Positions 22,724 to 34,926 of a stretch of DNA of 64,000 bases are shown in pieces. Position numbers and translations under genes: made by a program. The stretch comes from Nyssa sinensis (taxonomy: Eukaryota; Streptophyta; Magnoliopsida; Cornales; Nyssaceae), in assembly GCA_008638375.1 (NCBI GenBank), contig CM018043.1, positions 38,887,396-38,951,395 on the forward strand, read 5' to 3'. The first letter of the stretch is position 1; each line of letters opens with the position of its first letter. The notes below the pieces were generated by a model that was given only the letters and a program-made list of their open reading frames with translations, ran no database searches and was not told the DNA's origin.

Positions 22724-25715
22724 AAATTGAAATGGGTGTAAAAATGTCAAAATCAAGATTTTAGGCCAAAGTTAGAATTTTGTCACTGTAGCATTTTAGC
22801 TATTGGTTTGCTGTAGTAATGAATAGTAGACCAGCTAGCACACCAGGCCATGCCCCATACGCCCAACCGCGCGCCCAACCCCGCGCGCGCGCCTACCGCT
22901 TGCCATGTCGTGCCACGCCTCCCCCTCACTCGCGCACGCATGTGTGCCCAGCCCCTTGACACCAGCCCTTGGCCATCCTTTTGAGCCATGTTTGGCCACC
23001 CTATTGGGCCATGTTTGGCCACTCTTATGGGCCATGTTTGGCCATTTTCTTAGACTACTTTAGGTAGACTTTTTGACCTATTCTTGGCCTATGTCATAGG
23101 GCATTTGAGGCCCATTTGGGCCATTGTTCCAAGACATATTTAGAAATATTTTGGGGCTATCTTGGAGGCCATGCTTGAACATGACTCAGACTAATTTTGA
23201 CTATTGGTTGGGGAAGATATTTGATTGGCATTTGAAACCCATCTTGGGTAAGTCTAGTAGCAAATTTTCATTCTTAATTTTGGGGAAACGTGGGGAAATA
23301 AATGTGTAATTAACTAAATCCATTTAATTGCCTATTATTTATTTTTTCTTAATTCATTCTCACTCACTCCCCGAGTTTATGAAAATTCAGGGACACGTAC
23401 TCACCTATACACACAAATAGATAAACATAGTCTCGCAAAATAACACACACATTCACAATTTACACGTACAAACCTGCACACACATACCCATAGCTCTACA
23501 CACACTTATATTCTTACTTGAATATAAACTTCAACACACACACATTTTCTATTTCCTCTCCAGGAACCCACCTATACACACTTGCTTATATACACACACA
23601 CACATACACATTCTCACACATATACACGTGCACACACTTTTGGTTAAAGAAAAGGAAAAGGGGAGAGAGAGAATTTGAAAATGTGGAAGATCAACCCAAG
23701 CGTGAAAAAAATATGCACTAGCATACACACATAATAGTACGCATGAGAGAGTCATCACTCTCTTACACACATATAAGAGTGCACTAGCACACACACTAGA
23801 ATCCCTCACATAGGATTCCTTATTGACAAATAAAAATATGCCATGTGGCATTATCTTGAAAGTTGTGCCAAGCTATCTTGAGAAAACTTACATGCCAAAC
23901 GAGATACCTCGTGGTTGATTTTATACACAGGCACGCATAAGTGCCCAAAATGAACTGTATCGAAATTGTACCAATTGACATCCTAATTATTTTAGACACA
24001 TGGATTCCAAATAGTGTCCTCCGTCCCTCTAAATTTGAACAATATTTCATATTTATCCACGTCCAGGATATAACTATATGGCGTTGTGGCCGACAACCGT
24101 CCTAAATAAATTTCTAAAATTATATCTAAGCCTCACTATCATATTAATCACTCATAATTCATTATCATAATTTATTTAACTCATTATCATTCAATTAATT
24201 ATCTACCTTTGATTCGGACTGAAAAATTACCAAAATGCCTTTTAATAATGTTTTACGTCTTTGCATATTAAGTTCGATTTTAAATTTGAGTTAGGTCCGG
24301 GACCGGCTTAGACAAACCTTTTAGGAGCTTGTGTAGACATAAACCATAGCCCGACCGATTCGAATTGCAACCTTAATTTAAGCATACTAAAAATGGCCTT
24401 AATGATTTTAAAACTTGAGATAAAGTATTTGTGAGAGTAGGCGCCAGGACAAAGGAAAAAAAATCCCGTAACTTTTAAAGTTCTCTCCCTCGAGGTAGGA
24501 GAGGAACACGCCCATATTTTCAATATTAGGGTGTACATAAATACACAAATGAGTCTCTAACTTGTTTTAGGCTAAATAACAAATAAACCTAATACAACCC
24601 ATGAAGAATACATGTAAGAAGAAATAGCAAAGAAATTAAGAATTACATTGCTTTGGTCCTATTTCCATTCAAACTCCTTGACATGGATCAAAATAAAGTA
24701 AAGAAAACTAGTCTACAATGAACTAAAGAATTTCGAATCTAGGAGCTAAAGTATGAGTTGGTAAGGGGTTAGGCACCCATCCCACCCAGTCCGAATGGGC
24801 TGGCCTTAAATGTTCATCCACAAGGCTTATATTATTCCATGACATAAATAAGAGAGAGAAAGTGAGTAGAAAGAGATAATGATAATAATGACATGATCGA
24901 ACAAAAGGAACGGAATACATAAAATAAATAAATAAATAAATAATGAGTAGAGAGTGAGTGATAACATGAATGAAATAAGAAAAAGATAAAGTAAATAAGA
25001 TTAAAGAAAAGAGAAAAGAGAGATGTGAATATAGAAAAGATAGATAACAAAGAATCTTGCATAAAGAAATAAAATGAATGGAAAAGACAAAGAATATTTG
25101 AATCGGGGCCAAAGGCATCTTACGTATCCATCTAGAAAACAGAATCAGAATCTCGGTAGTTTTCCAGTTTACCCTCTTTTATCAAGAGTGATAAATGAGG
25201 TGAGATCAACCGGATAAAAGAAGGCTGTTAAGGGTTTGAAATACGTACCATATTTAGTCATGGTAGTCGGGCAGCGCTTTGGCTAGGAAAGTGTGATTTA
25301 GAGACTTTAATCGGGAAAATCTCTAGCTTGTTCTTCGGTTCAAAAAGCGTCGCTTTGGCTTGCTTCTTGAAGGGAGATCGTCACTTCAGCAAGGCTTCGG
25401 CCTTGGGAGAATGAGAGTTCTTGTAGAGAGAACTGTAGAAATATAGTAGCAGCGTGAGGCTAGAGAAATTGTGTGTTTTTAAGTGATGGTCAAGGGCTCT
25501 ATTTGTAGGAAAAATATAGAGATTTTATCCAAGGCCCTAAAATGAAACCCTAGAACAGAGGGATAGGATCATATCTTGAGTGATAATCAACTAATTAAAT
25601 AAATAAAAAATTAAATAATTATCCCAAGGAATGATTATCCTAGATAAATGAATTAATAAATAATTGTGACAATGCAAGAACCAATAGAATAGGTATCTAT
25701 ATGCAAGAGCCAAAG
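22724..25715. other. Unassigned repeat-derived DNA between Copia and solo LTR G
   Basis: No host gene is visible. 22850-22960 is C-rich and GC-rich. 22985-23045 holds a 23-bp repeat. 23390-23800 is rich in CACA and CACAT like the minus-oriented LTRs elsewhere in the window. 24840-25070 is an AG/AT-rich stretch. The minus strand of 25140-25540 has features of an LTR transcribed leftwards: a TATA-like CTATATTTTTC near 25515 followed by a C-rich leader. This could be part of the Tat element's 3' LTR, continued at 30533-30838, but I found no defined ends. Open frames here (for example 24723-25118) are low-complexity. Confidence 0.35.
22985..23045. repeat. 23-bp tandem repeat, three copies
   Basis: GCCATGTTTGGCCA recurs at 22985, 23008 and 23031, a 23-bp period. 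A degenerate fourth unit lies just upstream. The core contains the short inverted repeat TGGCCA. Confidence 0.8.
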
Positions 25716-26464
25716 ATATATGTCACGTCCCGAACCCCACCCTACACGGATGTCGAGGACGTGATGCTAGTTAGTCGCCTTGCAGGTTTGTTGACCGACA
25801 ATACGACCAACCAAAGGCAAACTTCTGAACTTAACGACGAATTGCATTCCAATTGTACGGTCAGAGCAGCAGAATTAAAAACTTTTTTGTCTTGGGAATG
25901 CAACTCATTTATATATTACCATGGAGGTATGTACCATAGAGCAGGTCTAAAACCAGATAGCTAATAAGTCTAACCACAGAGTACGTCTATAATCAGACAT
26001 ATAACACAGAGCACATCTAATATCTCTAGAGTACCATTACCAAGAGTCATGTCCCAATATCAGTAAATTTAATCATATCATAACACGCACCTGAATAACC
26101 AGATTCAATCCACAAGAGTCCAAGTCTCCACAAATCAGTGCCACCAAATCCTTTACTCGGAATGCCACTCGGCCTATCCATGTTATATCATAGTGCCTTC
26201 TAATCCAATGGAGATAAATCCTGAAAAAATGTTAGGATAATGGGGTGAGCTTAAATAAGCTCAGTGAGTAACAGAGGTTCCCTGTCATGGGATTCAAAAT
26301 CAGTTATTGCTTATGAAGCACATGGGATAGTTTAGTCATTTCAGAATTAACAATTTTATAAAGCCAATTTAAATGTAGTTTAAGTAGAAAAAAATAGGAT
26401 TGACTACCAATCACTTCATAAACAAATAGAATAAACATATCAGAAACAAAATAAATCATGATGC

Positions 26465-26815
26465 AAATATATCAATCAGGGACATAGGCATATCATCAAC
26501 GGAACAGAACATAACAGAATTGAGTATATCAATCAGGGACATAGGCATATCATTAACGGAATGAAACATAACAGAATTGAGCGAAAACAATATATCAATC
26601 AAAGACACAAGCATATCATCAATGGAACGGAACATAACGGAATTGAGCGGAAACAATATATCAATCAGAGACACAGGCATATCATTAACGGAACGGAACA
26701 TAACGGAATTGAGCGGAAACAATATATCAATCAAAGACATAGGCATATCATCAACGGAATGGAACATAACAAAATTGAGTATATCAATCAGGGACATAGG
26801 CATATAAATCAAATA
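26465..26815. repeat. 57/66-bp minisatellite, six units, in LTR G
   Basis: ATCAATCA starts at 26471, 26528, 26594, 26660, 26726 and 26783, giving unit lengths 57, 66, 66, 66 and 57. The 66-bp units contain an extra 9 bp like GCGGAAACA. The long frame through it (26561-26872) is just the translated repeat. Confidence 0.9.
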
Positions 26816-29800
26816 ATAGAACAAGTCAGTACTAAGCGGAACAGGACAGAACATAATAGGACAAGACGCTAATTAGGCAGGACAGAACAAAATCATGCCA
26901 CGTGTAATGTAGTACAAAAGGGTATGCATTTAAGTATACGCATTTAAACAGTATAGCATATAAAACAGTACAGTGTATGAAGATACAATATCTAGACAGT
27001 GTAACTTATACACCAAGTCAGAAGTTTCAAGTTACTCACAAACTTTTATGCTTATCTCCATTTACAGATGTCCTCCATATATCGTCCCAGGCATATCCTT
27101 GCATATCTTGAACAATCATCATTAATCACAAACATATCAGAATTTAACCATTCATGACTTATTCATCATCTTAGGCATCTATCGGATTACCTAAGATAGG
27201 CTAGTAACCTATTACCCTTTCATTGGGTTTCATCTGAGGCTATTACATTCTTTAATTAGGCTTAGTAGTTATCCGAATTATAATCTAAGTCATTTAGACC
27301 TCAATCGTTATCAATTAAATACTTATTCAACCTTAGGGGAAAAATGGTAATTTCACTATTCTTGTCCCGGACCTTGTCGTGGTCCTCCAAAAAGTCCACA
27401 TATCTTAAATGTAAAGTTCTAAGTCTTTTGGACTCAAATCGTTATCAGTTAAGTACTTATTTAACCTTAGGGGCAAAATGGTAATTTTATCATTCTTATC
27501 CCGGACCCTATTGAGGTCCTTAGAATGTTCTATATATCTCATATATAAATTCTTAAGTCCTTTAGACTTCATTTGGTATCTGTTTTTAATCATCGGGACA
27601 CATCAGTCATTTGTCATTTTACACATTGACTATTCCGGAGTCGTAGTTAGCCCCTCGATTTTCATAATTATGCTTATGATAATTTATCATATCAGATTGG
27701 CTTTTATTTGGTCTCTACTTGCACTTACCATGCTTAGGGGCATTTTGGTCATTTTACGTCTTGTGAAATTCTGACCCCGATTCATCATTTAATCATGTGT
27801 ACAGTTTCACAAGTGTCTAAGCTTCTATCGGTATCAATTTCATCCAATTTGGACTTCATTTGGACTTTGTATAGCATCAGGGGCAATTTGGTAATTTCAC
27901 ATGTTGCATAGCCAAATTTTTTGGGACCTCAGTTCATAAAATGGACCTCACCATTAGGTTCAGAGTGTCCGACATAGTTAAATTGGACTATCTTTTATGT
28001 TTAATTGGCCCTGGGTATCATTAGGGGCAATTCAGTCATTTACCATTTACGTGTCTGTATTTTTTGGGACTTCAGTTCATTAAACAGACCCCACCATTGG
28101 GTCCAGAGTGTCTGTTATAGTCAAAATGGACTATCTTTTATGTTTAATTAACCTTGGGCATCATTAAGGGCAGTACAGTCATTTACCATTTGCGTGTCTT
28201 TATTTTTGGAAACTTAATTTCCCAAATCGGACTCCACCATTGAGTCCGAAATGCTCGAATTAGTAGAAATGCACTATTTACTTCTTGAATTTGGACTTTG
28301 TTTGAGTCATTTAGTGTCCAAGGGTAAAATAGTAATTTTACCCAATGAATAAAATAATTAAATTAATTATTTTATTATTTATTTATTTTTCAAGGGCTCA
28401 TATGCATTAATTTTTTAAAATCTGGGCCAGAATACAAATATTCAGAACTGTTGGGGCTAAAATGAAATTTACAAAAGTTCTGGTTTTTCTTTTAATTTTT
28501 TAAACAGTGAACCAAAGGGTTTAATAATCTAAACCCTAGACCGGACTGGCAGCATTGTGAACCAGCCGGTTCACTGGACCATACAGAACCGAAATACAAT
28601 AACCCCCTTAATCCCCTTATCCACGGTTTGGGCTATCTCAAACCTGATTCCCAATTTCTTACAATTGTAACCAAACAAGCCCGAAACAGATTTTAAATTA
28701 AAACATATTTCTCCAAAACAGCACCGTCCTACTTATACCGTTTATGAGACGGGTCGGGTCCCGACCCGAACCCGAAACCGACCCGAACCGCCCACTGTGT
28801 TGCCCTAATTTTCGATTTCACATCTTTCCAATTTCGTGACTTTTTGGGGCGTTTTACTCTCTACTTTTGGGTGGTATAGGCTACTGAGTGTCTAAGCCAC
28901 AGTTTGGCATTCGTTTTAGAGTTCGAATCAAACTCTCGGGGCCATGGTGGGTTCGTTTAGCCTAGACCTGCAACTAGGTCGCACACACCCATTTCTTCAC
29001 CAAACCTTGTGAGGTTTCTTTAGTCATAATCCTTTGATCATGGGGTTTCATTCCCCATTTGTAAAATCACATTTTACGATGAGTTTTTAAGATGGTGGCC
29101 AACACCCGAAACCTGTAAGTGACGATTTGGGGGTCCTTGCTTAGGTTCCTAGGTCTCGGATTGGGGTTTTTCAAACCCTCAGAAGGTCTAGTTTAGGGCT
29201 TGACCAACCAAACTTGCTTTGGTCTTGGTTGTTTCAGACCTGCAAATTTTGAGGTCTGTCAATGGCGGATGTGCACTATTTGGTGTTGTAGGACTGTCTC
29301 AGGGTCTCATTTCATGCCTTGATCAAGATCATACACTCTGAATGTCATACATGCCGTTAATAGGGCTTAAAAGCATAAAAAACAATAAAAAAAAAAAAAA
29401 AAAAAAATCAAACAATTTGGGGCTTATACCTCTCAAATAGTGAACTACCCTACTTGTGGCTTGGCTCAGACCTTTTCAATGCTCTTCAAGGTTGCCTAGT
29501 TTAGTCGTGTACCCCTCAGTTCTTTCCTCTTTTGTGCACCTCCATGGAAACACACCATGCACACACACACTTTCATTCACACAATGTTTCTCTCTCTACT
29601 GTCTCTCTCTAACAGCCCACGTGCACATACTTACACAGATCTCTGTTTTATTTCTGATTCCCCCTAGCCCCACGCAACATACAAAGTATATCAGATCCCC
29701 TTGGCCTCACTTTTGGGCATTTTCCCCATTTGGGCTTATGCCTTGTTTGGCTGTGCAGAATTCTGTTTTGGTTATTTCTGTTATATTTTCTTTTCCAGTG

Positions 29801-30084
29801 CTCTTTTTACGAAGCAGTTTCTTCTGCTCACTTCCTATCTCGATTAGCTTCGATGTCAAAGGCCTCGTGTCAGTTATTATTCATTTGTGGCCGTCAAAGT
29901 TCACTAATTCGTGTTTCCACAGTGTTAAAATGACATCATTTCACCTAATTAATTGATAATTAGGTTCGGGTATCACACCCTCCTCTCTTGACGTGTCTAA
30001 TTATTTTATCGTTCTTTCATGACCGTCGAGAGGTTCCCGATTAACGGTCTTAATTATTCTTTATGTCGGTTCTAATTAATAATT

Positions 30085-30150
30085 AGCAAACTAATTATTA
30101 ATTAATCAAATTGAGGTGTTACATCCTACCCCCCTTAAAAGAAGTTTTGT
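30085..30150 (-). other. Polypurine tract / LTR-start junction inside LTR G
   Basis: On the minus strand, AAAACTTCTTTTAAGGGGGG runs into TAGGA and then TGTAACACCTCAATTTG (ending at 30122). This is the signature of a Gypsy internal 3' end followed by a 3' LTR. It suggests that 25721-30122 could be the 3' LTR of a minus-strand element whose internal remnant is 30123-30527, or that a second element is nested here. Confidence 0.5.
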
Positions 30151-30532
30151 CCTCAAAACTTAGTTGGTCATATCTAAGAGATTCTGATCTCTCTTCATGC
30201 CAATACTATCATCATAGTTTCACACAGATTTCATATCAGATACAGGAATCCCCATTAAGTCTAATTTACGACCACAATTGTATGATCTCATCAAGATTCG
30301 ATGATCAAACCCATACCACCATAAATCAACTGGGCGATCATCATCAAATAAATAAAAATCATCCACTAAGATCATTTAATCACATGTGGTCCCACAAGTG
30401 ATTCATTTGATATCCCCAATCATGGTTTACTGTATTTTGGGTTATTTCGAACTATTAATGTCACAAAACCTATTTTTTATTAGATCAGAATATAGTCTGG
30501 GTCATGTCAGATTTTCAAGGTATTACAATATA

Positions 30533-30838
30533 AAAGAGAAAATATAATTTAATTAGAAATAAACTCTAAAATGAAAACGTTCAGGTTCAATGTATCACCT
30601 TTTAAGGAATTATCAATCAACCAGATGTTTGAAAACTCTAAAAATGGAAAGTCCTATTATACCTAACTAAACTACTATCACTCAAGGTTACCAAATTGGC
30701 CCCAATTTGGTAGAGAATCTCTAGATTGCCACAAGACATGTGAAATGACCAAATTATCCCCAATTCGTCACTAGATGGCTAAAATTATCAAAATACCCCT
30801 AGATAGGTAAAATGATATAAAATTATAAAAATGCCCTT
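30533..30838. other. AT-rich spacer between solo LTRs G and F
   Basis: 306 bp of AT-rich sequence with repeated phrases such as AAATTATC and AAATGCCC. It has no coding potential. By position it could be part of the Tat element's 3' LTR, but nothing diagnostic is visible. Confidence 0.4.
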
Positions 30839-31239
30839 TATAACACCCCGACCCAAGATACCCGAGTGAACTAGCTCGTTTTACGAGATTTGGAACAGTA
30901 GTTTAAAAATAACTACAAAAAAATCGAGAGTCAGGCAATATACGAGTATACACAAATATGAATACATACTTACGTTACGTGTGTACAAGTATATAGTGAT
31001 ATATATATATATATAATTATGCATGTATATAAATGTATAATACACACACTAAGTGTGTATATGTGTGTGTACGGTTGAATGTGTATAAGGATATATATAT
31101 ATATATGTATATGAAGAAATATATAAGCATATATATATATATATATATACTGCTATATGTAAGTATTCAGATTTGTGAGGGGATTGTGGTGGTGTCGGCA
31201 GCTAGTGTGTGTAAGTGAGTGTGTGTAGTGTGTGTTTTA

Positions 31240-31285
31240 GTATAATATACATATATGAACACAAATATCAGCAAGCATTGAATGC
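31240..31285 (+). promoter_or_regulatory. Putative core promoter of LTR F: TATA-like tract plus dyad
   Basis: TATAATATACATATATGAAC (about 31241-31260) is followed by the inverted repeat GCATT-G-AATGC at 31275-31285 and then a purine-rich leader (AAAAGAAAAGAAAG). The pattern matches other LTRs in the window. Confidence 0.4.
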
Positions 31286-32252
31286 AAAGCTAAAAGAAAA
31301 GAAAGAAAGCATAAATGAGGTCAAGGAAGGGAGGAAGAAAGAGAAATTGTGGGTTGCAAGTGGGTGATTTCTTGCCTATATATTCGGTTAGTTAGCTTAA
31401 AGAAAATCAGAAACTAAAGGAGGAAAAACCAAGAAGCTGAGAGTGTTTCTAAGATTCAGAAGAAGAAAGAAGGAAGAAACCGAGAAGAAATGAGAGGGAA
31501 ACTGAGAGCCAAAAGCTCATATAGGTAAATGAAAACCTCATTTCAGTTTTTAATGTTCAAGCATATTCATCTAGTTTTGAGTATAGGGTCCAAACAAGCA
31601 TGAAAGTGGGAACATTTTGCAAAAAGAATCAATTAAAAAGGTTTAGAAATGAGGGAGAAAGAAGCAGTTGCAGGTTTTTTAGGATAATTCAGTTTTAGGG
31701 TTTAAATGCATTAAGCTTGGTTTAAATGATGTAGAATCATTCCTATAAGGTGTAGGAAACTGTTAAGGAGATATTGGGATCAAACTAAGGGAAACAAATG
31801 CACGAAATTAGAAAAGAAGCTATCATCGAAATTTCGAATTCTGCCTGAAACAGCCACTGTAACGGCTTGTTTGATGGCCAAAAACCCCACCATTTTGGTT
31901 GTTTAATTGATATATGGAATCCCCTTAAAATATCTAGCCGAATCCTACTGGAAAAAAAAATAAGAAAAACAGTCACCGGCGAGTTGCTATCGACGGAAGG
32001 GACGATCGGAACATTTTTGGGGAAGACAATGAATAGTGACCGAAATGGTGTCGTGTTTGGGGGGTACTTTATTTAAATTAGGTCGTTTTGGGGGGCCTAT
32101 TGAGTTTTATATAAAACTGTTTGAGTTTTTAAAGAAAATAGGGAGAGTTGCTGCCAGCAAGTTTCGAATGCCAGACCTTATGACGTGTGGGCATTTATCC
32201 CCCACACGCCACCACCATGCCACATGGGCACGTGTGGTCTGATATGGAAGAA

Positions 32253-32286
<34 letters not shown>

Positions 32287-32699
32287 TAGTTAATTTAATT
32301 AATTAAATTAATTAAACTATTAAAATGGGATTTCGATGTACAATTTAGACAAGTGATTAGTGTTTTCTTTACGTAAGGAATATTCTAAAGCCAATGGAAG
32401 GGTCCATTTTACAAGACGGGACTTCAAAAAATAAAGACACGTAAAAGTGTAAAATGACCATTTTGCCCATAGTACCCCGAAGCCAAATAGAAATCTGAGA
32501 GGGTCTAAGTTGACTTTCTCCAACATTCTGAACTCAATGGTGAAGTCCCATATCATGAAAATAAGTATGGAAAAATATGTGAAGTTATAGAATCAAACTT
32601 AAAAATTTTATGAAGTTACCCCAAGAGTATAATTAGAAATAGTAATTAATTCCCTAATACCTTAAACTGTGTTGTAGGTTGAGATTGAATTAAACCAAC

Positions 32700-32921
32700 A
32701 TGGATGATTCAACCTGGGAGCAGAAGGTAATCGAAAGAAAAATAAACACCACTAAGAAGGTGGAAATACTATGTTGGGAGTCATTCATTATCCGGACGCC
32801 TATCGTCCCGATGGGACAGCTGATGAAAGAAACGGCAGCAAAGGAGCTGGCCGAAAGAACAGAAGGTGTGGGCAACAACTTTGAGAAGTTTGAGTCGCCC
32901 GATGATAAGGAACGAAGGTAG
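32700..32921 (+). CDS. 73-codon open frame inside LTR F, possible captured exon
   Basis: ATG 32700 to TAG 32919 encodes a charged protein (starts MDDSTWEQKVIERK, includes KELAERTEG, ends PDDKERR) of unknown function. I recognise no domain. The stretch is more GC-rich than the surrounding LTR. The related LTR D appears to lack it: there the sequence passes directly from a GAAGCTACTAGAAGAGTATA-type block to the next shared block. A TTGTAG|G just upstream (about 32680) and CGAAG|GTAGTAA at the end resemble splice acceptor and donor sites. It could be a transduced gene fragment or chance. Confidence 0.3.
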   Translation: MDDSTWEQKVIERKINTTKKVEILCWESFIIRTPIVPMGQLMKETAAKELAERTEGVGNNFEKFESPDDKERR

Positions 32922-34656
32922 TAACTATTTTATAGATTAAGTACAAAAAAGTAAACAGATATGTAAATGCAACATATAAATTGTTACGAATAGTCTGATT
33001 TAAGAAGAATAAAAACCTATCATAGGATTTAGGCTTTACACAGTCTAAGAATAGGTTAAGATCACAAATTGATGATAATTGAAGTACATGTGAAATTTAT
33101 GAAAATTTCACAAATTGTTTTAGGCGTATCAAAGGAAAGGGAAAGGCACATTAGTAATGCCAATCCCGAAGTTTAAGGTGAGTAATCTTGTATTTGAAGT
33201 GGAGATTTAACTCTACAGATTTGAAGAAGTTTTAAGTTCAAAATATCCGAAGCATTTGAATTCCAAATTCAGTATTTACATGATTCATGTTTTAAAGTAT
33301 TTCTGTCCTTATAAAACCCTATTATGACATGCTCAGTCAATGGTTTCTACTACAGTTTCTCCTTAAAATATGTTTCAGCATGTCTAAGCTTAAAATACAA
33401 AATCTTGTTAAATATTCTGAATTTGCATGTTCCAAGTATTTGAAGACTCTATCATGAAGTCATGAACATCATGTTTTGAATGCTCATAAAAGCATCTATT
33501 TGAAGAAGTCATGTGTTAAATATATTTAAATGCAACTATAAGGAGGTCATTTTTTAATGTTTTGAATAGCATCCGTTTGAAATTGTTTTATATGCCTCAT
33601 GTTGCCACTAGTAATGCAAGATAAATCGTGCATAAGCACTACAAATGATAGTGGGTTTTTTTGGAACTCAATTGACATGTAAAATGGCAGGTAGCAGGAT
33701 CTAATCCCCCAGGCATGAGATTCTCCACGGGAAGTAATACTGGAGTCCGGTTCAAAATGGATTCTACTAATGAAAGTGATAAGAGGTTACGTTCAAAAAT
33801 GGAAGCAGGTTTTACCCCCCATTTTGAACGTAATTACATGTTTTGAAGTTTCTTTTATAGTATATTTGAAGAAGTACATGTTTAGCTCGAATATTTTAAA
33901 TGTTTCGAAGCTATCTGTTTTAAAGAATGCATATATTCTGTATTTGAAGTATACAAGCAATTGGTAGTGAATGTTTTATAAACTCTCTTATACTAACCAC
34001 TGCCAATTGAAAACCCATGACAAATGCTGAAATTACTCACGAGCTTAGTTTAGCTCATACGAATTTATCCGACAAATATACAGGTATCTGAAGTAATCCT
34101 GATTTTTTGGTGATGAAGATGGATAGAGCTCTGCCCGTTTTGAGGAAGGGCGTAGGAAGCTCCGTACAGGATTAGCAGTTTTTGGGAAGTACTAAGGACT
34201 CCCAGTTAGTCACTTTTTGTTATAGAATATGTTTAAATGTTATGTAACTAAGTATTGAGGGACAACTGGATATGTATTGTGTATAAAGCTTTAAAAGTTT
34301 TTATTATGCTCTAAATGTATAATCATGTGTACCATTCTGAAGAGCGGTAGTACCGAGCGGATGTGCGGGAAATTTAAAAGAAGAAAAGAAAAGAAAAGAA
34401 AAAGTTTTTCATGCTTCTGCAAACACTGGCCGCACCATCGTCCGGTACAGTTGCTTACTTGAGCCTCACCCGACGGTCCCCAGGCCGAAGGGTGGCGGTC
34501 GCGATTCGGGATCCACATAAGGTGGGTTTCAGGTCGTGACACCCCTCAAGTGACTAGGAAGTCCTATTGAGAGTGGAATTATGCCAAAATTACAAAAAAT
34601 CTCTCAAGGGGAAAAAAGGTGCTGAAATTATTGAAACAGCCTTCGATGGGTAAAAA

Positions 34657-34845
34657 AGTCCTAACCAATGTGGGATTTCGACAGGAAGAGTCCTACTAGG
34701 TGTGGAACTCTGACAAGAGGAGCTTTTCTTAGACCGGGACTCTAACAAGAGAGTCCTTATAGGGGTGGGACTCTGTCAAGAAAAGTCCTACTTTGACTGG
34801 ACTCTGACGGGAGAGTCTTACTAGAAGTAGGTTTCATAGCATAAT
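34657..34845. repeat. 32-bp degenerate tandem array beside the antisense ORF
   Basis: AGTCC-type unit starts occur at 34657, 34689, 34721, 34752, 34784 and 34814, a period of 30-32 bp. Each carries variants of GGGACTCTGACAAGAG. It lies between the antisense ORF and where the Tat element's 3' LTR should be, a region known in Ogre-type elements to hold tandem repeats. Confidence 0.8.
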
Positions 34846-34926
34846 TACTGAAAAGTCATATTTAATCCTTTTTCTTTATGACTAAAATTATAGTGGAGCA
34901 AAGCTTTTGCAAGATTTTGAGACCCC

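Larger units (their letters stand above)
25721..30527 (-). repeat. Solo LTR G, minus strand (4807 bp) with a complex interior
   Basis: The + strand left edge is TGTCACGTCCCGAACCCC and the right edge is TTTTCAAGGTATTACA, homologous to the edges of the 328-3343 LTR. Both are flanked by ATATA (25716-25720 and 30528-30532). Inside are a minisatellite (26465-26815), degenerate 143-bp modules (about 27900-28260), a CCCGACCC-rich patch (28748-28790), a poly-A run (about 29387-29407) and, unexpectedly, a polypurine-tract/LTR-start junction at 30122. The interior junction means part of this span may be a nested or partial element rather than one plain LTR. Confidence 0.6.
30839..34541 (+). repeat. Solo LTR F, plus strand (3703 bp)
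   Basis: It begins TATAACACCCCGACCC (TG start decayed to TA) and ends GGGTTTCAGGTCGTGACA. Flanks CCCTT (30834-30838) and CCCCT (34542-34546) match at 4 of 5 bases, a probable decayed duplication. Read in reverse it aligns with LTR D: for example the 33300-33360 block around GACATGCTCAGTCAATGGTT corresponds to 55850-55890. There is no internal region on either side, so it is a solo LTR left by LTR-LTR recombination. Confidence 0.8.

Noticed and set aside
24440..24456. TGGCGCC primer-binding site for a Tat element (minus strand)
   Set aside because: Seven bases match, but no LTR end (CA) adjoins it and the following bases do not extend the tRNA match.
24723..25118. 131-residue hydrophobic minus-strand ORF
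   Set aside because: It derives from an AG/AT-rich low-complexity tract and has no homologous look.
26456..26872. Repeat-containing protein ORFs on both strands
   Set aside because: They are the 57/66-bp minisatellite read in several frames, with no start context or codon bias.
29456..29956. 166-residue ORF as a host gene
   Set aside because: It lies inside LTR G, is pyrimidine-rich, and has no recognisable domain or related frame.
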